Source of the DNA: Coniochaeta sp. PMI_546
Lineage: Eukaryota > Ascomycota > Sordariomycetes > Coniochaetales > Coniochaetaceae
Direction of reading: 5' to 3'
Length of the DNA: 64,000 nucleotides
Assembly (NCBI GenBank): GCA_021432605.1
Contig: MU271146.1
Span: 1,860,001-1,924,000, forward strand
Part shown: one piece after another, positions 37,099-47,156 of the stretch
How positions within the stretch are numbered: position 1 is the stretch's first letter
Layout: each line of letters starts with the position of its first letter
The notes under the pieces: model-generated
Database searches by the model: none
Told to the model about the DNA's origin: nothing
The model's input: only the letters and a program-made list of their open reading frames with translations
Position numbers and translations under genes: made by a program

Positions 37099-37599
37099 GA
37101 TGTATGCATAACCCACCGTTTCACATTGTACTGCGTAGTGTAGTTAGTTGTTTAACCGGTCTTTGCCTTCGCAAGCGTGAGAAAAGTTTCGAAGATGGCC
37201 AGCCGCAGAGCCGTGGCCGGCATTGAGCGGCTCCAATGCCCAATCTCCACTGGATGGACATATCCTGAACCTGCCCTGGCAAGGATCTGTTCTCGGAGCT
37301 CAGTCAATCTGACGACACTGGACGCACAGAAGCGGAAGAGTACTTTGGAGATACATTTCTCTCGGCCCAGTCCACTACAACCGCTGCATCAGTGCTCCCC
37401 AGTCTCGAGCTCAAATTTTTATTGACCGTGGACATCTCCGTGGGACGGGGCGTTACGGTTTTGATGTACTTGGCAGATCGACCTCTGCATTCCACTCTCT
37501 TCTCTGGAGAAGACTGATCTCGCTACATGCTAACTACCTTATGCAGACAATCTCGAGACCTCTCACTAGCTCGGGTCTTATTTCACAAACAGAAGCTTC

Positions 37600-39258
37600 G
37601 CAGGATGAGACTCGAAGCGAGCTTCACTTTGCGACCAAGAAAGAGTCATAATCTGACAGTGGCATGAGGCTTCATACGGGGGTCAAGTACTTCGTGGGTA
37701 CTTTGAGCGAAGAGGAAGGAACCAAGGGAACCAAGGGAGCGAATGAACTAAGTTTGGCGCTAATCGACAAGTCCGTCCCCCTTTTCACCCCTTTCGCTTT
37801 TGCCAACTTTTTTCTCTCCCTCCACAGTCCGGAGTCCGCACAATCCAATCCCAATCCACACCATAGAAATCCATTTCCCAAGTAGTGTAGAAGCTCCTGA
37901 TCGTGTTCCTGGTCTCCCACACACTTCACTCTGCTCCCCTGTCGCCGCCATGTCTCCCGCTCCGTCACTCCATCCAATAGCTAATTCCCGGCCATGCCTC
38001 CGTTTCGACTCGAGTTGAACAAAAGCATGACTGGTCCTCTCCATCCGCCTCTTCCATTCCACACACCACCACCCCATAACGACCAAGGCCGCAACCACCA
38101 CGGCCAACTCGCCTATTCTAACACTCCGTCTCTCTGCGTCCACTTCCACGGCACATGTCAACTGTCTGTCACCACGAGTTAGGCGACCCGTGAACAAACC
38201 AAAAGCGACGCCTCTCTAGTCGCATATCCCATAGGCCCACTAGCGCGTTCGCAGTCAGCGCAGAATCCAGCACCAGCGCCAGAGGATATAGATATCACAC
38301 GTTGGCAGAGAACTAACACATATCTTCCACCACGGGCTCATTGTTCGCACACATCGAGAACTCTACTACGGCCTGGTTGCTGCTGCTCTTTGCACTATTT
38401 GAACCGGTGGTCCGTTAGCAACGTCGTACGAATCACGGAGACGCGGACTATCTGTACGCTTCACTCGATCTTTGTCCTGGGTCCACGACTTGACATCTGC
38501 GCATACCCTCTTGCTGCAACAAGCCGCGGCAAGAGACGGATTGCTCGGTGGCCTCGAGCACTGCATACAAAGATCATCACAACACGGGACCACGCATTAG
38601 TCCTATACTTTGTTGGGTGTGGCTCTCAAAAGACGCACCGCACCGCCTTGCGCTTCTAGAAGGAGGTTCTGCGATCAGTTGCTGGTCGTTGCGCGGGTGC
38701 CAAGCTACTACCTGCTCTCGGGCAAGTCTCCCCCACAGCTTCAACTCGTTCCTAATCCAGCGACTTGCATACAGTTGCCAGCTCACCATTCTGCCGTGAG
38801 CAGTCACAAAACGCGGGCCGCCCCAACCTCGGAATAATCGAGGCTGCCTTGGGTTCCTGCACCTTGGTCCCGTGCGGTACCTCTACAATCTGTATACATT
38901 CTGTCCAATATAGGCCACTGGATCTGGTGCGACGATTACCTGCTTATTGGGACCCCCAACCCTAGGTCACTCGCCAACTTGCTGCTTCTGCATCGCATCC
39001 CACTCCTAAATATAAGAACAGCCCTGACTCTTTTCCCTTCGACGTGGTCCCTTGCATCAGTCACTTTGTGTTTGACACCCGTTCAAGCCTTGAGAGACCG
39101 GATACGTCTGATACGATGCGGCGAAAGACGCTTACCCCTGGTAACTGACGGTGCTCTTCAGCCTTCACGCCCTTGCCCAGTCGCAGCAGGTCTCATAGGG
39201 CTTCAGGGGTATCATATCCGCTACAGTATCCCAGGGATCAGTCTCAAAGCTTGGGACA
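37600..39258 (+). promoter_or_regulatory. C/T-rich upstream region of phospholipase C
   Basis: From about 37770 the plus strand is strongly pyrimidine-rich, with runs such as CCCCCTTTTCACCCCTTTCG and many CA-rich stretches up to the gene. This is typical of fungal promoters and long leaders. Short upstream frames occur, but none looks like a gene. The transcription start is not determinable. Confidence 0.4.
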
Positions 39259-42200
39259 ATGTATGCCTCTGAGAACCGCGAGCCTTCACCAAGCTCTTCC
39301 GCTCCGACAGTATCCAGCATGAGCAGTCTAGAGACGCTCCCTGGCAGGCGTTCGCGCCCCAGCCAGCTCCAGACCAACATTCCTTCGCAGACGCACCTCA
39401 TCGCCATTCCTGCCTCAGCTGCTAGCAGTTCATCAGCAGCCTCAAACCCCGAGCACATGTTCCCAGCCCTGTCTACTGAGCCAGTCAGTATGCTTGGCGG
39501 GCTGTCGATACAACCATCACCAGAGTCTTTACGAGGGAGGGCTTTGGAGGCTTCTCTTCCTCCACCATTCCAGCTGCCGGATGCCGTGCTCTCTCGAAGG
39601 AGGAGTAGCAACTCGCTCACGCAGACTGCCGTGACGAGCCCGAGCTCTACGGTGCAGGAGCCAGCGCGTGCCCCGAACATGATGAGGCGTTTCTCCAATA
39701 GAGTGAGCGCATTCACTGGCAGTATGGGCTCTGCGCTTGGATCTAGTAACCGGAGGCAGTCATCTGCACACCCTGTTAGCCGAGACGGCAGCGTGGGTCC
39801 CAGTGTCATCCGTAACAGACTGAGAAGCAATAGTAATAATTCAGCTGTTGCTCCTCCGGACAATGCCTTCTACTCGGATTCTGAGGACGATGCCCCTAAC
39901 GACAATGACATCCCCACGTCATTCTACGGGGGTGATGCAAACAGTTTGCGTGATTTCTCGCCTCTGACCACAACAGGATCTACATCTGGCACCTCGTCGC
40001 CAGGAGCTGAGGATCGTGGTCCCACCATCCCGCAAGCACTGGAACACGGCACGTGGATCTCAAAACTGTCGAAGAAAAAGAAGCCAAAGAGGATCTTCCT
40101 GACGCTAGATCCCGACGCTGCCAAAATCTACTGGGACAAGAATTCGCCTGCAAAATGGATATATCTCGACGATATCAAGGAAATCCGTACCGGTGGGGAC
40201 CTCAGTCAGTATCGGGCAACATTCAACGCTCCGGATTCTTATGAGACTCGAGGCTTTTCGCTGATCGTCGCGACATCGGACAAAGGGAGGACCAGGATGA
40301 TCCATCTCGTCGCCGAGGACGAGAAGAGCTTACGCGACTGGACGACGGCTATCGAGCGTCTGATGTCACACCGCGAGGACTTTACAGCAAGAGTGATGGC
40401 TTTTGATGATGACGCAGTCCAAGCATTTTGGGACAGCGAAATGACGCGAAAATTGGGAGGCACGCCTAAGAACGACGCAGACAGGCGGATCGACCTCAAT
40501 GGCCTCAAAAACATTTGTCACAATCTTCATATGCATTTGCCGGAAAATGTTATGCTCGAGCGGTTCAGTCAAGCAATGACCTTGAATGAGGAGTTTAAAG
40601 CCGATGCGTCACTGGATCGTCGTGGCTTCATGGCATTCGTCCAGCTGGTGAAGACGAGACTGGATATCCAGCCTATCTATCGTCAGTTTGCGTCCGACCT
40701 CAGGCTTGGACTAACGCTCGAAGACTTTTTCCGTTTTCTCCGCGAGTCGCAGGGCGAAAATGTTGAGGAAGAATCGGCTCATTGGCATTCCGTTTTTGCA
40801 GAGCTGCTACGCAAGGCGAAGTCAAAGTCTATTGTGAGGCTGATGGATGAACGGCCAAGATTATCGGAAGCTGCTTTTGCAAGCTTCTTTGCAACCGATG
40901 CAAATCCCTTACCAAGAGAAACCGACGTGGTTCAAACAGTTAACCTTGACCGACCCATGAACGAGTATTATATCTCGAGCTCCCATAACACGTATCTCCT
41001 CGGATACCAAGTCCGTGGGGAGTCTAGCGTCGAGGGTTACATCTCGGCCCTCTCCCGTGGATGCCGCTGTGTTGAGATTGACTGTTGGGATGGGCCGAAG
41101 AACAACGACCCTGTCGTTATGCACGGCCACTCTTTGACCACTCAGATCTCTTTTCGCGAAGTCATCAACACCATCAACAAGTATGCTTTTGTGAAGTCGA
41201 ACTATCCGCTGTGGATCTCACTCGAGGTCCGATGTAGCTCTGCAACTCAAGAGAATATGGTCAAGATCATGATTGACACCTTCGGCGACAAGCTAGTGCT
41301 CCAACCTACCGATCCAAAGTCGGATCGGTTGCCGTCGCCATCTCAACTCATGGGACGTATATTGATCAAGGTCAAGAAGCCGCAAGGTGGTGGCGATGAG
41401 CTTCGAAGGGGCACCGAAATCATGGGACGAAGGCGCGGCAACAGCTTTACTTCACCTCTCCAGCGACCCACCAGCATGGATAACGGATCTCTCCCGGGAA
41501 GTCCTTTGCTCAGTCCCCTGGGCAACCCGTCTCGGAAGACCAGCACCAAGATCAACACCATCACTGAGGGCCGGGTCCCGGAAGCCACGCCGAGCAGCAG
41601 CACGAGCGAACAGGACAGCGACAGCGACAAGGATTCGACGAAGAAGGTGCCCAGCAAGATCAATCCTATCCTGGGAAACATGGGCGTATATGCCGCAGGC
41701 ATCACGTTTAATGGTTTTGATGCGCCCGAGGCCAGGGTGTTTAATCACATCTTCTCCTTCAAAGAAAAGACATTCCGGAACAACGACACGCCAAAGGAAA
41801 GGAAGCGAGCTCTGTTTCGCCACAATATGCGCTACATGATGAGAGTCTATCCGGATGCGACTCGCTTTACCTCCAGCAACTTCAACCCCCTCATTTATTG
41901 GAAGAGAGGGGTGCAGATGGCGGCCCTCAACTGGCAGACGTTCGATCTCGGGATGCAAATCAATCAGGCAATGTTCGAGTGCGGCACAGATCAGACAGGC
42001 TATGTTCTCAAGTCCAAGGGCCTGCGCGAGATCCAGATGATACCCAACGGACCGGGAGAGTGGGCGACTAAGCGGGAGAGAAAGAACGTCAAACTCAATA
42101 TTGAAGTGGTTTCTGCACAGCAGCTTCTACGACCCTCCAACCTAGAGGGGAGACGGACGCTGGATCCCTATGTTGAAGTTGAACTCTTTCTTCCCGACGA

Positions 42201-42660
42201 CAAGCAACACAAGGGCGAAGCGGCTGGTGGTCAGAAAGAGAATGCTCTGAAGCTACATACCAAGATCGTCAGAGGCAACGGGTTTAATCCTTCTTTTGGT
42301 GACAGGTTGGAGTTTCCAAGCGTACAGACCAAATACCCAGATCTGGTATTCGTCCGCTGGACCGTTAAGCTTGCCGACAAGAACGTCAGTGATAGAGCCC
42401 AAGTACTTGGCACCTTCACGGCCAAGCTGGAGCATCTCAAGAAAGGCTACCGAACCCTGCCTCTCCTTGACCACAACGGCGACCGATACCTTTTCTCGAC
42501 TCTCTTCTGCCGAATCGACTACGATGTCACCAGCATCTTTGTCCCTGCTCCGACTGAGGATACAGAGGGTGGCAATAGCAGGTTCCGGGTCGTCCGACCC
42601 TCGTTCCTCAACCGCTCGAACCTCAGCCCCAAGACTAGCCAAGACAATGGCCTGTCTTGA
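39259..42660 (+). CDS. PLC1: Phosphoinositide-specific phospholipase C (delta type)
   Basis: Hydrolyses phosphatidylinositol 4,5-bisphosphate to diacylglycerol and inositol trisphosphate at membranes, linking calcium and nutrient signalling. Single exon of 1133 residues. Order of parts: S/T/P-rich disordered N-terminus (1-250), PH domain (about 260-375, KRIFLTLDPDAAKIYWD), EF-hand-like region (about 400-540), catalytic X box (about 565-710), linker rich in S, T and D (about 715-800), Y box (about 805-930, ITFNGFDAPEARVFNH and SSNFNPLIYWKRG) and C2 domain (about 940-1080, DPYVEVELFLPDD). The two catalytic histidines known in this family are present, in SSSHNTYLLG (about H576) and VVMHGHSL (about H621). 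The EF-hand loops do not look like complete calcium ligands. A fungal Plc1 of this domain order is expected to be calcium-activated through the catalytic site and C2 domain. Confidence 0.96.
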   Translation: MYASENREPSPSSSAPTVSSMSSLETLPGRRSRPSQLQTNIPSQTHLIAIPASAASSSSAASNPEHMFPALSTEPVSMLGGLSIQPSPESLRGRALEASLPPPFQLPDAVLSRRRSSNSLTQTAVTSPSSTVQEPARAPNMMRRFSNRVSAFTGSMGSALGSSNRRQSSAHPVSRDGSVGPSVIRNRLRSNSNNSAVAPPDNAFYSDSEDDAPNDNDIPTSFYGGDANSLRDFSPLTTTGSTSGTSSPGAEDRGPTIPQALEHGTWISKLSKKKKPKRIFLTLDPDAAKIYWDKNSPAKWIYLDDIKEIRTGGDLSQYRATFNAPDSYETRGFSLIVATSDKGRTRMIHLVAEDEKSLRDWTTAIERLMSHREDFTARVMAFDDDAVQAFWDSEMTRKLGGTPKNDADRRIDLNGLKNICHNLHMHLPENVMLERFSQAMTLNEEFKADASLDRRGFMAFVQLVKTRLDIQPIYRQFASDLRLGLTLEDFFRFLRESQGENVEEESAHWHSVFAELLRKAKSKSIVRLMDERPRLSEAAFASFFATDANPLPRETDVVQTVNLDRPMNEYYISSSHNTYLLGYQVRGESSVEGYISALSRGCRCVEIDCWDGPKNNDPVVMHGHSLTTQISFREVINTINKYAFVKSNYPLWISLEVRCSSATQENMVKIMIDTFGDKLVLQPTDPKSDRLPSPSQLMGRILIKVKKPQGGGDELRRGTEIMGRRRGNSFTSPLQRPTSMDNGSLPGSPLLSPLGNPSRKTSTKINTITEGRVPEATPSSSTSEQDSDSDKDSTKKVPSKINPILGNMGVYAAGITFNGFDAPEARVFNHIFSFKEKTFRNNDTPKERKRALFRHNMRYMMRVYPDATRFTSSNFNPLIYWKRGVQMAALNWQTFDLGMQINQAMFECGTDQTGYVLKSKGLREIQMIPNGPGEWATKRERKNVKLNIEVVSAQQLLRPSNLEGRRTLDPYVEVELFLPDDKQHKGEAAGGQKENALKLHTKIVRGNGFNPSFGDRLEFPSVQTKYPDLVFVRWTVKLADKNVSDRAQVLGTFTAKLEHLKKGYRTLPLLDHNGDRYLFSTLFCRIDYDVTSIFVPAPTEDTEGGNSRFRVVRPSFLNRSNLSPKTSQDNGLS

Positions 42661-44568
42661 CATACCTGCTCGTCGCCGGCCCGGCAAAAAAGCACCATGT
42701 ACAACAGCCATTCTATCGCTACACATATCTGGATGTGTACCATCATTTCTTCCTTCGAAGTCCACTATTTTTCATCAACTGTCGAGCAACCTTCGCTCAG
42801 AGTTTTCGTTTAGGGCTCAGCATATGCCCAAGAAGTTCATCAGGACACGGCGTAGGAGGCAAGCATGGGATAGATCAGGGCCTCATTTTTTTTTTCTTTT
42901 GTCACCTGCACCTTTTTTCCTAGCGTTGGCGTTTGACGAGACGTTCCGATTTTTGGTCCGGAACTATGATGATATGGCGTCTGTTATAGACTTGGAATAC
43001 TAGGGAGGAAACCAGACATTTGGGATGGTGATTGCATGGATTCGACACCAAGGGTCAGATGCATCAGAGCGGCAATGGGAAAAGCGAATCCACAATACAC
43101 ATTCCAAGACGGGGAATGGAAGTCTATCCAGGCGGTAGCGGAACACCACGGGGTTTAGGTGGGAAGGTTCCTTTTGAGCTGCTAGCAGCGTCTTCTTCTT
43201 CGAGTTGATGCCAGATGATGACGTTGGTGTCGTCTCGGCAGTTAATGTTTTTCCCCAGTCACTGTTTTCTCTTCTTCATCCCCCCATACCTGTGTTTCTT
43301 ATTTTATTTCCGTTTTTCGCAACCCATCATTCTGCTGCATATGAGCCTTAAGCTCTGGAAGGAGAATCATTCATCACTGTCGCGGCACCTGTTGCAAAGG
43401 TTCCGACGTGGCATACTCATATTCTCAAGTGCCTTGAAGGCTACGATGATGAAAGATACAGAATAAACAATACCAGTGGCTCGCGCTGCAATATTTTACT
43501 GACAACACTGCTGGTTTCCTCTGGAACTGTTCGGCATATTGCACACTCCCACGTAGTCAGTGACCTTATCGAGACGAGATTTGCAACGGGTAACCCTCTC
43601 CGTCCATTTGCTGTCTTCATGAGCCATGGTTGAGTGAAAGATCGATGACGAGTAGACTACGCTGCGCAATTCAACGAAGCCCATTGCAACCTAGAGCATG
43701 TAACAACCATAGCATGCTGAACCACGGTACAGCATAGACGAGACCATGCACGCGAAGAGGAGGAGCACGAAGGGGTTCTATTGCTCCATCACGGGATGGA
43801 AGCTGACCTAGGATCAACGTCCCTACCTACCGCACAGCACCACGACAGCTCACAAGGGTGGTATCCTCAGCCGTCTCGCCGATCTCATAGCCCTGGCCGT
43901 CCCTGCTGCCCACGCCTACAAGGTGGGATGTCTGGCTCCCTCAGCTGGCTTACTGACTCCAGTCTGCAGCACTTATCTTTTTAGCGTGGGGGGACAGCAT
44001 GCCGTGTCCTCTCTATTTCCGATGATAGCGAAGCGATGCTTAGAGTCTAGATCTGTCGAGACAATACACCTTGTAAGTTGGACCGAGCGTACATGGCGGC
44101 TAGAAGTGAAATCACCAGTGACATGAAAGTACGAACAAGATACCCTTTTGTATGCTTGAAGCAGTAAGAACTCCCAATAATCCCAACCTAACCGGGCTGA
44201 ACCTAACCTCGATGGGTACATAAAAACCAAATGTACATAATGTCCCGAATACAAGGGCGCTCGCTGCGCTTTCAAGAGCCCAGAATTTAGCAAGAAATAA
44301 ATGCCCGCTTAACCGCAAAAGGCCCGCCTGCGCATGGAACCTCGACATCCAGAGTATATTCCGCATGCGCAACCCACACACCGGTAAGTTCCGGCACCCT
44401 AGCCTCACAGCTGCGAGAGGCTGGACAGCTCCCTGCTTCCCAAGGTGCCGAGACATGTCTGCCTCAGCCCTAGAATCACCCTCACCAGCTGGCCCGAAAG
44501 TTCACGCAAACCCAGGAGACGGATGGCGTGTGAACCACCATGTGACAGCACAATGAGCAAGTAAATTC
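42661..44568. other. Convergent 3' region between PLC1 and PFA3, no gene seen
   Basis: About 1.9 kb between two convergent genes. The part just after PLC1 is T-rich and likely holds its 3' UTR. Frames on both strands are short and featureless, and nothing else was recognised. Confidence 0.5.
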
Positions 44569-46400
44569 TCAATCAACCCCATCATCCTCCTGTGCCGCCC
44601 TAACCCTTCCGTTGGCCGGCACACCCCCCGTGGGACTCTTCCTCAACAACCCACTTGCACCGCTCCGGCCCCAACCGCCATTAGTAACGAGGTTCAGCGC
44701 CGTCCGCTCGGCCTCCGCCCTCGACACCTGACTGGGCACGGCCCTCTTAGCCGCCTCCTCCTCGTCACTGCTAGTGTCAAACAGATCCTCGTCCGCATAC
44801 CCCCCATCAGCCTCCACAGTCCTCCCGGCCGGACTCAGCCTCCGAAGCGAAACAGCATCCTTTCCTTGCGGCTGCGCCAGGTCGTCCGCGTACATATTCG
44901 GATCCCGCCCCAGGATCCTATCAGCTTTACTCGGCGTCCTCCGTCCACTCCCGGGACCACCTGCCAGACCGGGACTCGCACTCCTGTTCCCAGCCCCGTT
45001 AATCAAGGGCTCCTGCTGCCGCGGCTGGAGATAATGCCTCCCCGCCCCCTCGGCCCGCACACTCGGCACAGTAGGCGTGTGCACGGGCGTCTCCTCCCCC
45101 CACCCGGCCGCCCTCTCGCGGTCGCGCTGCTCCCTCCGTTCTCGGGCAATCCGCTCCCTCGCCTCCAGCCAGCGCGGGCTGGGCTCCCAGCTCCACCCGT
45201 CGCCGGTGGTGTTGCATATCGGCAAGGCCCACAGCCACGGGCTCGGACCGAAGAGGTGGAGCAGGTTGCGCTTGGGGCCCAGGTCGAAGGCGTTGGGCAG
45301 CTTGGCGCTGTCCTGCTCGTCGAGGTACTCCTCGTACCGCTTCGTGGCGCGGTAGCGCTCCAGCTCGTCGTAGCTGATGGGCCGGGAGCCCTCCAGCATC
45401 GGGCCGGAGGGGGTGGAGGACGAGTTCGTGGTCGAGGTGGACGTGGAGGGGGAGCGGTACTCCTCGCCCTCTTCCGGGCGGGTTATTCCGGGTAGGGCGT
45501 TCTGGTGGATGTCCAGCAGCTGCTGGCCGTATTTGGGTAGGGCTACGCCTTGCCCGTTGTGCTGCGCTATGTAGGTGTCGCGCATGCTCTTGCGTAAGGG
45601 GGAGAGGTATCGTGTTTTCTCCAGGCATTCGATGGTCGTCTGGCCTTTGCTGGCGAGCCAGATGTGCCACGCCGTGAAGGCGCCGACCACCAGGCCGATG
45701 ATGCCGGATATGACGGCCAGCATGATGAAGTTGATGGGCATGAGGTTCTCGACGTAGGTGGTGTTGCTCATGATCTCGGCCCAGACCCAGGCGCCTGAGA
45801 CGGCGAAGGCGTAGAGGGCGAAGAGGGTGGTGTAGACGAGGAAGAGGAGGAAGGCCTTGTGGTTGCGCAGTCCGATGCACGTCGCTAGCCAGGGGCAGTG
45901 GTGGTCCATCTTAAGCACGCAGCGGCGGCAGGTGGAGCAGTGGTGGGCGCGGTCGGGCTTGCGGGCCTGGCACTTCTTGCAGAAGCGCAGTTCGCCGTTG
46001 GACTTGACGGTGAAGGAGGTCGCGGCCGGCGGGGCGTGGGTGGGCAGAGTGCTATATCCATTGTCGTTTGTGGTGCTGCCTGGCGGGGTGAAGACAGCTG
46101 TTGTGTAGGACCAGTTGAGGAGGCCGTAGAGAAGGAGTCCCCCAAAGGCGGTCGATGGGCCTGGTAGATGGTAGAGAGCAGGTCAGTTTCCCGGGCCAGA
46201 GAAAGCAAGCAAGAGGCACAAGAAGTAGCAACCGAGACATTGTACAACATACCTATCCATGTTACCCGTGACTTTGTGGTGCTGATGTTAACTATGACCC
46301 AGACTGCCCAGGTTGTGAGGCCGTAGACAAAGGCGAGAGGGAAGTAGGTGGCACACGTGCAGCAGTACCGCTCGATCTTTCGGGCCCAGCGTCGAGACAT
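44569..46400 (-). CDS. PFA3: DHHC palmitoyltransferase, Pfa3-like
   Basis: Transfers palmitate to protein cysteines; yeast Pfa3 acts at the vacuole on Vac8 in vacuole fusion. Two exons, 46400-46253 and 46160-44569, separated by a 92-nt intron that splits a Gly codon, give 579 residues. Two membrane spans precede the cysteine-rich domain (first AFVYGLTTWAVWVIVN). The domain, about residues 105-155, reads CKKCQARKPDRAHHCSTC then DHHCPW, with DHHC near residue 134. Two further spans follow, including FLLFLVYTTLFALYAFAV. A TTxE-like motif (QTTIECLE) comes after the last span. The C-terminal half is a long hydrophilic tail. An in-frame ATG at 46436 would add 12 residues; MSRRWARKIERYC is the better fungal start. 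The Pfa3 assignment over other DHHC enzymes is by overall resemblance. Confidence 0.9.
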
Positions 46401-47156
46401 GTTTGGCGGAGGGGAGAGAGAGGAATGGGCATCCATTAGCCGATTCTATGCCCCTGCTACCGGTTCATGGTTTGCCAAAAAGAGTGTTCAAGACCAGCAG
46501 ATGAAAGCTGGTATCTTACGGTTTGTGTTGAAATTGTTGAGAGTAGAAAGTAGTTTGGAGGTCAGATTGATGGCTGATGATCGGCGTCCCGAAATCAGGG
46601 GAAGTTGATTCGTAACCCGCCGTTATCGATTGTGGCGGATCCCGTGGCGGTGCGCCCTGGCCAATGGTACGTACTGAACATGTACCACTGTACAAGGTAC
46701 ATCGTTAACGACGTTGCTGTCAGCCAGGGAAGATCACTCTAGGACCAAGATGTATCTGTTTTCTTCACGACAGGGGTAAAGTATCGTCTTAATAACACAT
46801 AATATCTTTGAATAACGAATCTTGCACATAGTCAATGTCAGAGGTCAATAGCATGGACCTATCTCCCAGTACAGTAAACAGAATGACCCCCGTACCAGCC
46901 GTGATCCCGACCCTAAACCTGACCGAAGAGTTGTTGTTCAAGAACTCCCAGAAACGAACATAGGTACTCCGTGATCAAATGACGAAACGGCCTCTGCTTG
47001 CTTGCTTCTGGCTCCCATTGCCATCATCTCCACGGCTATTGCTTCTTATTAACACAACCCAAAACATCATGGTATCATAAAACCCCCCCAAACCCAAACT
47101 GCTCCCCAACTATAAACAACTTGAACGCGACTCCCGACCCTGGCTTGCTCCGCCTC
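46401..47156. other. Region between PFA3 start and kinesin 3' end
   Basis: Contains the PFA3 upstream region and the kinesin 3' flank. GTAC-rich sequence with inverted halves (GGTAC and GTACC) occurs at about 46665-46702. No gene was seen. Confidence 0.5.

Larger units (their letters stand above)
35455..37599. other. Gene-poor stretch with short inverted repeats
   Basis: No gene is supported. Two small hairpin-forming inverted repeats at 35916-35931 and 37083-37098 are listed separately. A 158-codon minus-strand frame at 36200-36676 shows no domain and is treated as noncoding. Confidence 0.5.

Noticed and set aside
44999-45880. 293-codon minus-strand frame
   Set aside because: Frame-shifted shadow of the palmitoyltransferase coding exon on the same strand.
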